From Microbispora amethystogenes (lineage in GTDB: Bacteria > Actinomycetota > Actinomycetes > Streptosporangiales > Streptosporangiaceae): a DNA stretch of 64,000 bases. This document shows, piece by piece, positions 7,998 through 16,537 of this stretch (positions are counted from its first letter, which is position 1; every line of letters starts with the position of its first letter). The translations under genes and the position numbers were made by a program. The notes under the pieces are model-generated. The model had not been told where the DNA came from. It worked only from the letters and a program-made list of their open reading frames with translations, and ran no database searches. The stretch spans positions 1 through 64,000 of the forward strand of contig NZ_BOOB01000002.1 in assembly GCF_016863015.1 (NCBI RefSeq), read 5' to 3'.

Positions 7998-9182
7998 ATG
8001 CGCGTTTCCCCCCTCCGCTCGGTCCCCCGTGTCGACCTGTTGATCGGTCTGGCCATCATGGCACTGGGCACCCTTGAGGCGTTCACGGTCGCCGAGAGCT
8101 ACGGCGCGGCCGAGACCCCCGAGCTGTGGTGGGTCGGGCAGGCGGTGGTCACCGGCGTGCTGGTCTGGTACCGCCGCCGGTCGCCGGTGACGGTCTTCAT
8201 CCTGATGATCCTCGCGCAGTACATGTGGCACCGGCAGGGCTACGAGCAGTGCCCGGTCTGGCAGCTCGCCGCGCTGCTCATCGTCTTCCACACGATCGGC
8301 GCGCATCTGCCGGTGCGGCACGGCGGCCCCTGGGGGCTGGCGGGCATCCTGATCTTCGACTCGGGGGCCGTCGACCATCGGTTCCTGCCGTTCGACGAGG
8401 TCATCTTCCTCACCGTGATGTTCGGCTCGGCGTACGCCACGGGCCTGGCCCTGCGCGGCTATCTCCTGCGCGCGCACCGGATGGCCGAGCGGGCGGCGCG
8501 GCTGGAGATGGATCGGGAGCGCCGGGCCGCCGAGGCCGTCGCCGCCGAACGCAACCGCATCGCGCGGGAGCTGCACGACGTGGTGGCCCACAGCGTGAGC
8601 ATGATGGTCATGCAGGCCGGGGCGCTGCGGCGCAGGATGGCCGTGGCGCGGGAGGACGGCCCCGGCCCCGAGGCGACGATCCTCTCCGGCATCGAGCAGG
8701 CGGGCCGCGACGCGGTGGAGGAGCTGCGGATCATGCTCGGCGCGCTGCGGATGCCGCAGGACGAGGCGCTGCCCCAGCCGGGGCTCGACATGGTGCCCAA
8801 CCTCATCGCGACCGTCGCGTCCTCCGGCCTGCGCGTCACGCTGGAGACCGAGGGCGACCCCGTACGGCTCGCGCCCGGTCTCGACCTGTCGGCGTACCGC
8901 ATCGTCCAGGAGGCGCTCACCAACGCGGTCAAGTACGCCGGGGAGGCCGACGCCCGCATCGTCGTCGCCTACCGTCCCGACCGGCTGGAGCTGGAGATCG
9001 CCGACAACGGCGGGCGGGCCGCGACGGCGCTGTCCACGGGCAACGGGCTCATCGGCATGCGGGAGCGGGCCGAGCTGTTCGGCGGACGCCTGGAGGCGGG
9101 GCCGCGGCCCGAGGGCGGCTTCCGCGTCCACGCGACGCTGCCGATCGCGCAGGCGGCGCCGATGAGCGAGGCGGCGAGTTGA
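7998..9182 (+). CDS. NarL-type sensor histidine kinase
   Basis: Membrane sensor kinase of the HisKA_3 / HATPase_c class. The 394-aa product begins with four to five hydrophobic segments (to about residue 155), then a coiled stretch, the H-box RIARELHDVVAHSV with phosphoacceptor His193, and an ATP-binding domain with the N-box-like ALTNAVKYAG and the G-box regions DNGG and GNGLIGMRERAELFGG. No periplasmic sensor domain is obvious, so the signal may be sensed in the membrane. The stop overlaps the TTG start of the response regulator by 4 bp, making a coupled pair. Confidence 0.93.
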   Translation: MRVSPLRSVPRVDLLIGLAIMALGTLEAFTVAESYGAAETPELWWVGQAVVTGVLVWYRRRSPVTVFILMILAQYMWHRQGYEQCPVWQLAALLIVFHTIGAHLPVRHGGPWGLAGILIFDSGAVDHRFLPFDEVIFLTVMFGSAYATGLALRGYLLRAHRMAERAARLEMDRERRAAEAVAAERNRIARELHDVVAHSVSMMVMQAGALRRRMAVAREDGPGPEATILSGIEQAGRDAVEELRIMLGALRMPQDEALPQPGLDMVPNLIATVASSGLRVTLETEGDPVRLAPGLDLSAYRIVQEALTNAVKYAGEADARIVVAYRPDRLELEIADNGGRAATALSTGNGLIGMRERAELFGGRLEAGPRPEGGFRVHATLPIAQAAPMSEAAS

Positions 9183-9841
9183 CGATCCGCATCGTCCTCG
9201 CGGACGACCAGGCCATGATCCGGGCGGGGCTGCGCATGGTGGTCGAGAGCGAGCCCGGCATGGAGATCGTGGGCGAGGCCGCCGACGGCGCCGAGGCCGT
9301 CGCCCTGGCGAGCCGGGTGCGGCCGGACATCGTGCTGATGGACATCTCCATGCCGCGCATGGACGGGCTCGCCGCGGCCAGGCGGGTGCTCGACGCGCCC
9401 CATCCGCCCAAGGTCATCATGCTGACCACCTTCGACACCGACGAGAACCTGTACGCCGCGCTGCGGGCGGGCACCAGCGGCTTCCTGCTGAAGGTGTCGC
9501 CGCCCGAGCAGCTCGTGGAGGCGATCCGGGTCGTCGCCGGGGGAGACGGCCTGCTCGACCCCGCCGTCACGACGCGGGTGATCGCCTCGTTCGCGGGCCG
9601 GCACGAGCCGGTGCGGCCCCCGCAGCTCGCCGAGCTCACCCCGCGTGAGCTGGAGGTGCTGCGGATGCTCGCCCGCGGCCTCACCAACGCCGAGATCGCC
9701 AAGGAGCTCTTCGTCGGCGAGGCCACGGTCAAGACCCATGTCGCCCGCGTGCTCATGAAGCTGAACCTGCGCGACCGCGCTCAGGCGGTCGTGTTCGCGT
9801 ACGAGTCGGGCGTGGTGACGCCGGGGTCGGCGCTCGGGTAG
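9179..9841 (+). CDS. NarL/LuxR-family response regulator
   Basis: Transcription factor partner of the preceding kinase. The 220-aa product has a receiver domain with acidic pair Asp9-Asp10, phosphorylation site Asp55 (IVLMDISMP), and a C-terminal LuxR/GerE helix-turn-helix (LTPRELEVLRMLARGLTNAE, ATVKTHVARVL). The start is a TTG at 9179 that overlaps the kinase TGA (TTGA); no ATG or GTG fits the domain boundary, which supports TTG. The last 61 bp overlap the 3' end of the convergent membrane-protein gene. Confidence 0.92.
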   Translation: MTIRIVLADDQAMIRAGLRMVVESEPGMEIVGEAADGAEAVALASRVRPDIVLMDISMPRMDGLAAARRVLDAPHPPKVIMLTTFDTDENLYAALRAGTSGFLLKVSPPEQLVEAIRVVAGGDGLLDPAVTTRVIASFAGRHEPVRPPQLAELTPRELEVLRMLARGLTNAEIAKELFVGEATVKTHVARVLMKLNLRDRAQAVVFAYESGVVTPGSALG

Positions 9842-10491
9842 TACGACCGCCACTGGGCGTTGGTCATCTTGAGCACCTTGAGGCCGAGGTAGCCCATCGC
9901 GATGACGGGGGCGACCCAGAACGGGATCGTCAGCGGGCCGTAGGGCACCGCCACCGCGCCGAGGTAGCCCACGGCGACCACGGCCGGTACCCACCAGTGG
10001 ACGAACCCGGTGCGCGAGACGGCCAGCAGGAGCAGCGGCAGCCCGACCATGCCGAAGTAGATCCACGGCAGCGTGAAGCCGAAGATGACGCCGGGAAGCT
10101 CGAACACCTGGTCGAACATCTTCTGGCCCTGCTCGACCGGGTAGTGCTGCCCGAACCACCACTCCACGGGGTCCATGAGGAGCAGCGCCGAGACGCTCAT
10201 GTACCCGATGACCGTCATGCCGCCGGCGACGTGCCCGAGGACGACGGACTTCCTGCGCACGAGGTGCAGCAGGCCGAAGGCCGCGATCGGGACGAGCAGC
10301 CAGCTCCAGTGGTAGAGCGCCGACTCCAGCTGGGCCAGGGCCGGGTTGTCGCCGTAGCTGACCATCTCGCGGTCGTCGCCCCACGTGCCGGGGTCGACCA
10401 GGAGCGCGACGAACTGCAGCAGCGGCGCGACGAACAGCAGGACTCCGGTGACGCTTCGCCGGAAGGCCACCGAGTCGGACAGTTTGAACAT
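9781..10491 (-). CDS. Multi-pass membrane protein of unknown function
   Basis: 236-aa hydrophobic protein with about six predicted transmembrane helices (for example VTGVLLFVAPLLQFVALLV, SWLLVPIAAFGLLHLV, GVIFGFTLPWIYFGMVGLPL, VPAVVAVGYLGAVAV). No enzyme motif recognised. Hydrophilic loops carry conserved-looking aromatic residues (EWWFGQHYPVEQGQ). Its 3' end overlaps the response-regulator gene by 61 bp on the opposite strand, so the last 20 residues are encoded antisense to that gene. Function unknown. Confidence 0.75.
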   Translation of the reverse strand: MFKLSDSVAFRRSVTGVLLFVAPLLQFVALLVDPGTWGDDREMVSYGDNPALAQLESALYHWSWLLVPIAAFGLLHLVRRKSVVLGHVAGGMTVIGYMSVSALLLMDPVEWWFGQHYPVEQGQKMFDQVFELPGVIFGFTLPWIYFGMVGLPLLLLAVSRTGFVHWWVPAVVAVGYLGAVAVPYGPLTIPFWVAPVIAMGYLGLKVLKMTNAQWRSYYPSADPGVTTPDSYANTTA

Positions 10492-10664
10492 CGATCATTC
10501 CCCTTCGGGTCCGTCTTCCTACAGCCGGGACGGTAGGTGACGGAACGCGGGGGACTCGTCCGCCGTCCGGATGATGCCTCCTCATCCGCTGGGGCTACTT
10601 ATCGCCACCAGGGTAGGTATGTGTATATTTTCCGGAAGACGGCTCACACAACGGGAGATTTTAC

Positions 10665-12761
10665 ATGAAGGCATTCCCGTCGGTCCTGTTCGACGAGGCG
10701 CACAGCGAGGCCTGGACCATCCGGCGGGAGGTCGCCGAGGCCATCAATCCCGCCCACCCCGACGACAACAGCTACGCGGAGGCCGCCGGGACGCTGCGGC
10801 GGCTCGGCCACACGGTCCGCGCGCACACCGAGGGCCCCGTCACCCCGGCCGTACTGGACGGGTGCGACGTCTTCGTGCTGGCGCATCCCTCCGACGCCCG
10901 ATGGGAACGCACGACCGGCGCCGGCAGCCCGGTCTTCACCGACGGGGAGATCGACGCCGTCGAGGCGTACGTCGCGGGCGGCGGCGGGCTGATCGTGCTG
11001 GCCGAGCACGAGCAGGACAAGTACGGCAGCAACCTCGCCGCCCTGCTCGCCCGCTTCGGGGTCACGGTAGAGCACGCGACCGTGCAGGACCCCGGCAACT
11101 GCCACAACACCGTGGCCACCTGGGTCCTCGGCGTGCCCTCCGCGCAGGCCGTGAGCGAGCCCGGCGGCGTGGCCCAGGACCTGCTCGCCGAGGTACGCCG
11201 GGCCTGCTTCTACCGCGCCGGGACGCTCGGCGTCCCCGCCGGGGGGAGCGTGCTGTTCGCCGCCTCCGCGTCCGCCGACCCCGCGGGAGCCCCGCTCGCC
11301 GTCGCCGTACGGCACGGCAGGGGCCGGGTGGTCGTGCTGGCCGACTCCGACCTGTTCGGCGACGACTCGATCCGCGACTACGACCACGAGAAGCTGTGGG
11401 GCAACCTCGTGACCTGGGCCGCCCGGGTGCCGGAGGCGTCCGGCGCGGCGGCGCGCGGCGCGCGGCACGAGGAGGTCGCGGCCGGGTTCGCCGCGCTCGC
11501 GGCCGCCGTCGAGCGGCTGCGCCCGCTGCAGGCCAAGGACGGCTCGGTCACCGGCGACCACGACGAGGCCGTGGCGTGCATCAGCGAGATCGTCGACGGC
11601 GTCGCGCGGCTCGCGCCGCACTTCCCGCACGACGGCGAGTATCTCGACGCCGTCATGAAGGACTTCCGGGCGTGGGTGGCGGCGGGGCTGGGCGTGCCCG
11701 ACTTCCTCGACTCGCTGAACGCCTTCCACCCCGACACCCAGCGGACCGACGGCCTGGAGCACCTGGTCGTCTTCCCGATGTACACCCAGAACGGCAACCC
11801 CAACCGGAACGTCGAGGCGGTCTGGATCCGGGTCGTCTGGCCGGAGTGGCTGGCCGCGCTGGAGCGGAACGGCTACGACAACCCGATGTTCGTGCCGATC
11901 GCGTTCGAGGGCTTCACCTCCGGCTACGACACCAACTCGGCCGTGCTGTTCCCCGAGACCGTCGCCGTGCGGCAGACGCCGCCGCGCTTCACCTGGGGCG
12001 GCATCTTCTGCGACCGCGAGGCGGCCCGGTTCCGCCGGGTCAGCGAGGCGGCCGCCGCCACGCTCAAGCTGGAGCTGCCGCCGGACGCCGCCCGGCTGCT
12101 GGCCTCCCAGGACCTCGCCCAGGACACGTTCGTGCTCTGGGACCTCGTCCACGACCGCACGCACAGCCACGGCGACCTGCCGTTCGACCCGTTCATGATC
12201 AAGCAGCGCATGCCGTACTGGCTCTACAGCCTGGAGGAGCTGCGCTGCGACCTCACGGCGTACGGCGAGGCCGTGAAGCTGGAGGCCGCGGGCGTGCCGC
12301 ACGCGCGGTACGTGCAGTACGCCATCCTGTTCGACCGGCTGTTCCGGTTCCCGATCACCGGGGAGCGGGTGCGCAACTACGACGGGCTCGGCGGCCAGCT
12401 GCTGTTCGCCTACCTGCACCGGCAGGGGGTCGTCCGGTGGACGGACAACCGGCTCTCGATCGACTGGTCGAGGGTCGCGGACGGCGTCGCCGACCTGCGC
12501 GCCGAGGTGGAGAAGCTCTACCGGGACGGCATCGACCGGTCCAAGCGCGCCCACTGGCTGGCCGCGCACCGGCTCGTGGCCGCGTACGTCGAGCCCGACC
12601 CGGCCTCGGTGTGGCAGCGGGGCGCCGAGGCGCTGCCCGCCGAGCAGAAGGCCGCGGTCGACGCCGTGCTGCCCGACGAGTTCCCCCTGAGCATGTTCTA
12701 CGAGGCGCTGCGCCGTAAGCTCACCGACGTGGTGGAGTCGACCCGGGGCATCCGGGCGTGA
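10665..12761 (+). CDS. DUF6421 family protein with N-terminal glutamine-amidotransferase-like domain
   Basis: 698-aa protein of unknown function. The N-terminal ~260 residues resemble a class I glutamine amidotransferase / ThuA-like fold (LGHTVRAH, DVFVLAHPSD, EAYVAGGGGLIVLAEHEQDK) without a recognisable catalytic Cys-His pair. The C-terminal ~430 residues match what I recognise as DUF6421, with candidate metal-binding motifs such as HDRTHSHGD and conserved blocks FPMYTQNGNPNRN and FTWGGIFCDREAARF. ATG start with GGGAG 7 nt upstream. First gene of a probable operon with an SDR enzyme (46 bp downstream) and a threonine-aldolase-type PLP enzyme. A shared small-molecule pathway is likely, but the substrate is unknown. 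Confidence 0.75.
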   Translation: MKAFPSVLFDEAHSEAWTIRREVAEAINPAHPDDNSYAEAAGTLRRLGHTVRAHTEGPVTPAVLDGCDVFVLAHPSDARWERTTGAGSPVFTDGEIDAVEAYVAGGGGLIVLAEHEQDKYGSNLAALLARFGVTVEHATVQDPGNCHNTVATWVLGVPSAQAVSEPGGVAQDLLAEVRRACFYRAGTLGVPAGGSVLFAASASADPAGAPLAVAVRHGRGRVVVLADSDLFGDDSIRDYDHEKLWGNLVTWAARVPEASGAAARGARHEEVAAGFAALAAAVERLRPLQAKDGSVTGDHDEAVACISEIVDGVARLAPHFPHDGEYLDAVMKDFRAWVAAGLGVPDFLDSLNAFHPDTQRTDGLEHLVVFPMYTQNGNPNRNVEAVWIRVVWPEWLAALERNGYDNPMFVPIAFEGFTSGYDTNSAVLFPETVAVRQTPPRFTWGGIFCDREAARFRRVSEAAAATLKLELPPDAARLLASQDLAQDTFVLWDLVHDRTHSHGDLPFDPFMIKQRMPYWLYSLEELRCDLTAYGEAVKLEAAGVPHARYVQYAILFDRLFRFPITGERVRNYDGLGGQLLFAYLHRQGVVRWTDNRLSIDWSRVADGVADLRAEVEKLYRDGIDRSKRAHWLAAHRLVAAYVEPDPASVWQRGAEALPAEQKAAVDAVLPDEFPLSMFYEALRRKLTDVVESTRGIRA

Positions 12762-12807
12762 GCGCGGACAACGTGGACAGCGTGGACGAGATCGGGAGGC
12801 ACGTGCG

Positions 12808-13473
12808 ATGAGCAGGGTGATCGTGGTCACCGGGGCGGGCGGCCCGGCCGGACGCGCCGTCGTCGGGCGGCTCACCGCCCGGGGCGACACCGTCGTCTCC
12901 GTGGACAAGACCGGGGCCGACGGAGCCCTGGCCGTCGACCTGCTCGACCGGGAGGCCGTACGCGGCCTGGCCGAGCGGGTGCGGGCCGAGCACGGCCGGG
13001 TGGACGGCGTCGTCCACCTGGTCGGCGGCTGGCGCGGGTCGAAGAGCTTCGCCGAGACCTCGCTCGACGACTGGGACCTGCTGCACGACCTCCTGATCAG
13101 GACCCTGCAGAACGTCTCGCTGGAGTTCGAGCCGCTGCTGCGGGCGAGCGGGGACGGCCGCTTCGTGATCGTGTCGGCGCGGGCGGCGGGGAAGCCCACG
13201 AAGGGCGGCGCGGCCTACGCCGCCGCCAAGGCCGCCGCCGAGGCGTGGACGCTGTCGCTCGCCGACGCGTTCACCGGCACCTCCGCCGCGGCCGTGATCC
13301 TCGTCGTCACCGCGCTGGTACACGACGAGATGAGGGCGGCGAACCCGGAGAAGCCGTACCGTACCTTCACCGACGTGAAGGACCTGGCGGCGGCGGTCGC
13401 GGGCCTGTGGGACGAGGATGCGGCGGAGGTCAACGGCCGGCGCGTCGACCTCACGCCCGATCCGGCCGCCTGA
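12808..13473 (+). CDS. Short-chain dehydrogenase/reductase (SDR)
   Basis: 221-aa cytoplasmic NAD(P)-dependent oxidoreductase. It has the cofactor motif TGAGGPAG at residues 8-15, the NNAG-position variant HLVGGW, and the catalytic Tyr and Lys in YAAAK near residue 137, preceded by Ser in IVSARAAG. Short for the family, a minimal Rossmann enzyme. ATG start with GGGAGG about 8 nt upstream. Lies between the DUF6421 gene and the PLP aldolase, 46 bp after the former, so probably acts in the same pathway. Substrate unknown. Confidence 0.87.
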   Translation: MSRVIVVTGAGGPAGRAVVGRLTARGDTVVSVDKTGADGALAVDLLDREAVRGLAERVRAEHGRVDGVVHLVGGWRGSKSFAETSLDDWDLLHDLLIRTLQNVSLEFEPLLRASGDGRFVIVSARAAGKPTKGGAAYAAAKAAAEAWTLSLADAFTGTSAAAVILVVTALVHDEMRAANPEKPYRTFTDVKDLAAAVAGLWDEDAAEVNGRRVDLTPDPAA

Positions 13474-13524
13474 TCCGGGCTGCCGCTGTTCCGCCTTCGC
13501 TGAACTGTTGTGGGGAGAGATTTC

Positions 13525-14598
13525 GTGACAACCGATGCCGTGCGGCGGCACGACCCGGCGAGGCGCACCTTCGCGAGCGACAACTACGCGGGAGTGCACC
13601 CGGAGATCCTGGAGGCGATCGCCCTCGCCAACGAGGGGCACCAGGTCTCCTACGGCGACGACGTCTACACCGAGGCGCTGCAGGGGGTCTTCCGCCGCCA
13701 CTTCGGCGAGCAGGCCGAGGCGTTCCCGGTCTTCAACGGCACGGCGGCCAACGTGGTGTCGCTGCGGTCGATGTGCGCGCACTGGGAGGCGGTGATCTGC
13801 CCGGAGACCGCCCATGTCAACAGCGACGAGGGCGGCGCCCCGGAGGTCGTCGGCGGGTTCAAGCTGCTGACCGTGCCCACCCCGGACGGCAAGCTGACCC
13901 CCGATCTTCTCGACCGGCAGGCGTGGGGCTTCGGCGACGTGCACCGGTCACAGCCCCGGGCCGTGACGATCTCCAACGCGACCGAGGTGGGCACCGTCTA
14001 CACCCCGGCCGAGATCAGGGCCCTGTGCGACCACGCCCACGAGCTCGGCCTGGTCGTCCACCTCGACGGCTCGCGGCTCACCAACGCCGCGGCCGCCCTG
14101 GACGTGCCGCTGCGCGCCCTGACCACGGACGCCGGCGTCGACGTGCTGTCGTTCGGCGGCACCAAGATCGGGCTGATGCTGGGCGAGGCCGTCGTCGTGC
14201 TCAACCCCTCGGCGGCCCGGGGCCTGCCGTACCTGCGGAAGACGAGCATGCAGCTCGCCTCCAAGATGCGCTTCGTGTCGGTGCAGTTCGAGGCGCTGCT
14301 CGCGGGCGACCTGTGGCTGCGCAACGCGCGGCGGGCCAACGCGATGGCCCGGCGGCTCGCCGCGGCCGTACGGGACCTGCCCGGCGTGACCGTGCCGCGT
14401 CCGATCGAGGCCAACGGGGTCTTCGCGATCCTGCCCGCGGACGTGGCCGACCGGCTGCGCAAGCGGTTCCGGTTCTACAACTGGGACGAGCAGATCGGCG
14501 GCGGGATGATCGAGGTGCGGTGGATGTGCGCCTTCGACACCACCGAGGCCGACGTGGACGCCTTCGCCGCCGCGCTCACCGAGGAACTGCGCGCCTAG
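13525..14598 (+). CDS. Threonine-aldolase-type PLP-dependent lyase
   Basis: Fold-type I PLP enzyme of the beta-eliminating lyase / L-threonine aldolase family, which cleaves beta-hydroxy amino acids to glycine plus an aldehyde. Over 357 aa it shows ASDNYAGVHPEI at the N-terminus, HLDGSRLTNAA (the cofactor-contacting Asp and Arg) and the lysine motif SFGGTKIGLMLGE. Start chosen at GTG 13525, which has GGGGAGAG 5-6 nt upstream; a GTG at 13510 is in frame but lacks an RBS. Third gene of the DUF6421 operon, convergent with an AraC-type gene. The true substrate may differ from threonine. Confidence 0.88.
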   Translation: MTTDAVRRHDPARRTFASDNYAGVHPEILEAIALANEGHQVSYGDDVYTEALQGVFRRHFGEQAEAFPVFNGTAANVVSLRSMCAHWEAVICPETAHVNSDEGGAPEVVGGFKLLTVPTPDGKLTPDLLDRQAWGFGDVHRSQPRAVTISNATEVGTVYTPAEIRALCDHAHELGLVVHLDGSRLTNAAAALDVPLRALTTDAGVDVLSFGGTKIGLMLGEAVVVLNPSAARGLPYLRKTSMQLASKMRFVSVQFEALLAGDLWLRNARRANAMARRLAAAVRDLPGVTVPRPIEANGVFAILPADVADRLRKRFRFYNWDEQIGGGMIEVRWMCAFDTTEADVDAFAAALTEELRA

Positions 14599-14618
14599 GG
14601 GAGTGCGTCCCCCCGGGA

Positions 14619-15497
14619 TCAGGGCCCCGCACTGCCGGCCGACGGGAGATCCGGTCTGGCGGGAGTCTCCCGGCTGGGCCATGCGATGTCGTCGACCGCC
14701 AGAAACGGCTCGCCTGCCACGTTCGCCGGGGTCACCCCGACGAACTCCATGACGTCTCGATGCAGATGGGACTGGTCGGCGTAGCCGGCCTCCACCGCGA
14801 CCCGGGCCGCGCTGCCGCCCGCGACCAGGCGGTGGGCGGCGTGATCGAAGCGGACCAGCTTCGCGGCGCGCTTGGGCGGCAGGCCGATCTGCGAGTGGAA
14901 TCGGGACCACAGGCGTTTACGGCTCCATCCGAGCTCGGCGGCCAGCCGGTCGACCCGGACCAGGCCGCGACCTCCGGCGATCCGGCGCCAGGCCCAGGCC
15001 ACCTCAGGGTCCACCGGCGGCCCCGCCTCATGCCGGCGGGCGAGCAGCGCGCCGGTCAACGCGAAGCGATCCTCCCAGGAGGAGACGCCGGCCAGCCGCT
15101 CACGGATCCGCGACGCCTCCCGGCCCCACAGGTCGTCGAGGGCCACCACGGCGCCGTCGAGGTCGGCGGGGGAGACGCCCAGAATCGCGCGCGCGGTGAC
15201 CGGGGACAGGCGTACCTGCACGCACTCGACGTTCTCGCCCCGTGCCCAGGCCGCGCCTCCGGACCCGAGCCCGGGCCCCGCGACGAGGCTTCCGCGCTGC
15301 CGCCGCCCGGCGGCGTAGTCCACGACGGGCGAACCGGCGCCGAACTCCAGCAGCAGCGTCACGGCCGGGTGCGGGACCATCCGGAGCGCGTCCAGGTCGC
15401 CGACGCGGAACCCGGCCATGGTGACACCGGCCACCCGGCCGGGCCCCCGCGGGGAGGCGACGTCCCACACCGCCTCCCCGTGCACGAAAGTCGACAC
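14619..15497 (-). CDS. AraC-family transcriptional regulator
   Basis: 292-aa regulator with an N-terminal ligand-binding-like half (VHGEAVWDVASPRG, LLLEFGAGSPVV, ECVQVRLSPVTARAILG) and a C-terminal AraC DNA-binding domain with two helix-turn-helices: VDRLAAELGWSRKRLWSRFH, then EAGYADQSHLHRDVMEFVG. The frame is open far upstream; GTG at 15497 is chosen because it precedes the conserved domain, but no strong RBS is visible, so the start is uncertain. Divergent from an alpha/beta hydrolase across 141 bp that holds a 13-bp iteron array, suggesting it controls the hydrolase and itself. Confidence 0.85.
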   Translation of the reverse strand: MSTFVHGEAVWDVASPRGPGRVAGVTMAGFRVGDLDALRMVPHPAVTLLLEFGAGSPVVDYAAGRRQRGSLVAGPGLGSGGAAWARGENVECVQVRLSPVTARAILGVSPADLDGAVVALDDLWGREASRIRERLAGVSSWEDRFALTGALLARRHEAGPPVDPEVAWAWRRIAGGRGLVRVDRLAAELGWSRKRLWSRFHSQIGLPPKRAAKLVRFDHAAHRLVAGGSAARVAVEAGYADQSHLHRDVMEFVGVTPANVAGEPFLAVDDIAWPSRETPARPDLPSAGSAGP

Positions 15498-15524
15498 GGC
15501 CGCCAGGCTATGCGAGCGCCACGC

Positions 15525-15589
15525 GGAACGACCGAAGGGAACGACCGGAGGGAACGACCGGAGGGAACGACCGGAGGGAACGACCGAGG
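15525..15589. repeat. Five 13-bp iterons between araC-type and hydrolase genes
   Basis: Five head-to-tail copies of GGAACGACCGGAG, the first and last with one or two changes, followed by a partial GGAAC. They fill the gap between two divergent genes. A 13-bp period is not a codon multiple, so this is noncoding. Candidate operator array for the AraC-type regulator, or a simple slippage repeat. Confidence 0.85.
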
Positions 15590-15638
15590 GGAACATTCGT
15601 TCAAGACGCCCGCGCGCACCGGCGGCGACAGTGGGCGC

Positions 15639-16487
15639 ATGACTGTTTCCGAGGGTGATCGGCATGCGGAAGCCGAGACCACCGAAAGTTCGACGCTGTC
15701 CCTGGACGACGGCGACATCCACGTGTGCCAGGACGGCCCCCGCGACGCCCCGGCACTCCTGCTGATCCACGGGTCCGCCTCCTCGGCCCGCTCGTGGGAC
15801 TCCCTGGTTCCGCTGCTGACCGGATCGCATCGCGTCATCCGGATCGACCTGCTCGGGCACGGGCGGTCGGCCAAACCGGCCGGCCCGAGCTACGCGACCC
15901 CGGACCAGGGACGCCGGGCCGGCGTGGCACTGGACCGGCTCGGCGTCGAGCGCGCGATCGTGGTCGGTCATTCCAGCGGCGGCGCGGTCGCCACCGCTCT
16001 CGCCGAGCGACGACCCGACCTGGTGATCGCGCTCGCGCTCGTCAACACCGGACCCGGCATGGCCGCCTTCATCGCAGCCGAGTCCGCTCCGATCACACCG
16101 TCGCAGTGGCCGCCTGCCGACGAGCGGATCTGCCGGTTCGCCAGCACCGGTTTCAGCCGCGCGGGCTATCGGATCCCACAGGAGCTTCTGGACGAGGTGC
16201 GCATGATGACCCACCACACGCTCACCGCGACGATGGCGGGCACCCGCGCCTACCTGGAGGAACAGGCGCTTCCGGAGCGGCTGACGGCCCTCGGCAAGCC
16301 GCTTTTGGTGATCTTCGGCGAGGACGACCGCAGATGGCGATCCTCGTCCGCCGCCGACTACCGGACGGTTCCAGGCGCGAAGGTCGAGTTGCTGCCCGGC
16401 CTCGGGCACTCGCCCATGCTCGAGGACCCTGTGAGGACCGCCGGCCCCCTGCTGGCCTTCACCGCGATCCACGCCGAGAGGGGCTGA
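15639..16487 (+). CDS. Alpha/beta hydrolase
   Basis: 282-aa cytoplasmic hydrolase with no signal peptide. The oxyanion region LLIHGSASSARSWD, nucleophile elbow GHSSGG (catalytic Ser), acid GEDD and His in GLGHSPMLEDP form the expected triad and order. It resembles esterases, haloperoxidase-like hydrolases and lactonases; the substrate cannot be assigned. ATG at 15639; the frame runs open upstream but the conserved fold begins here. Transcribed away from the AraC-type regulator, which probably controls it through the iteron region. Confidence 0.88.
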   Translation: MTVSEGDRHAEAETTESSTLSLDDGDIHVCQDGPRDAPALLLIHGSASSARSWDSLVPLLTGSHRVIRIDLLGHGRSAKPAGPSYATPDQGRRAGVALDRLGVERAIVVGHSSGGAVATALAERRPDLVIALALVNTGPGMAAFIAAESAPITPSQWPPADERICRFASTGFSRAGYRIPQELLDEVRMMTHHTLTATMAGTRAYLEEQALPERLTALGKPLLVIFGEDDRRWRSSSAADYRTVPGAKVELLPGLGHSPMLEDPVRTAGPLLAFTAIHAERG

Positions 16488-16537
16488 CGGCCCGGCCCGC
16501 CGTCACCCACAGCCGACGGTGGGCCGGCCGGAGAGGG

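Noticed and set aside
13245-15638. Long plus-strand open frame leading into the alpha/beta hydrolase
   Set aside because: It runs across the threonine-aldolase gene and antisense to the AraC gene in the wrong frame; the hydrolase fold begins at 15639.
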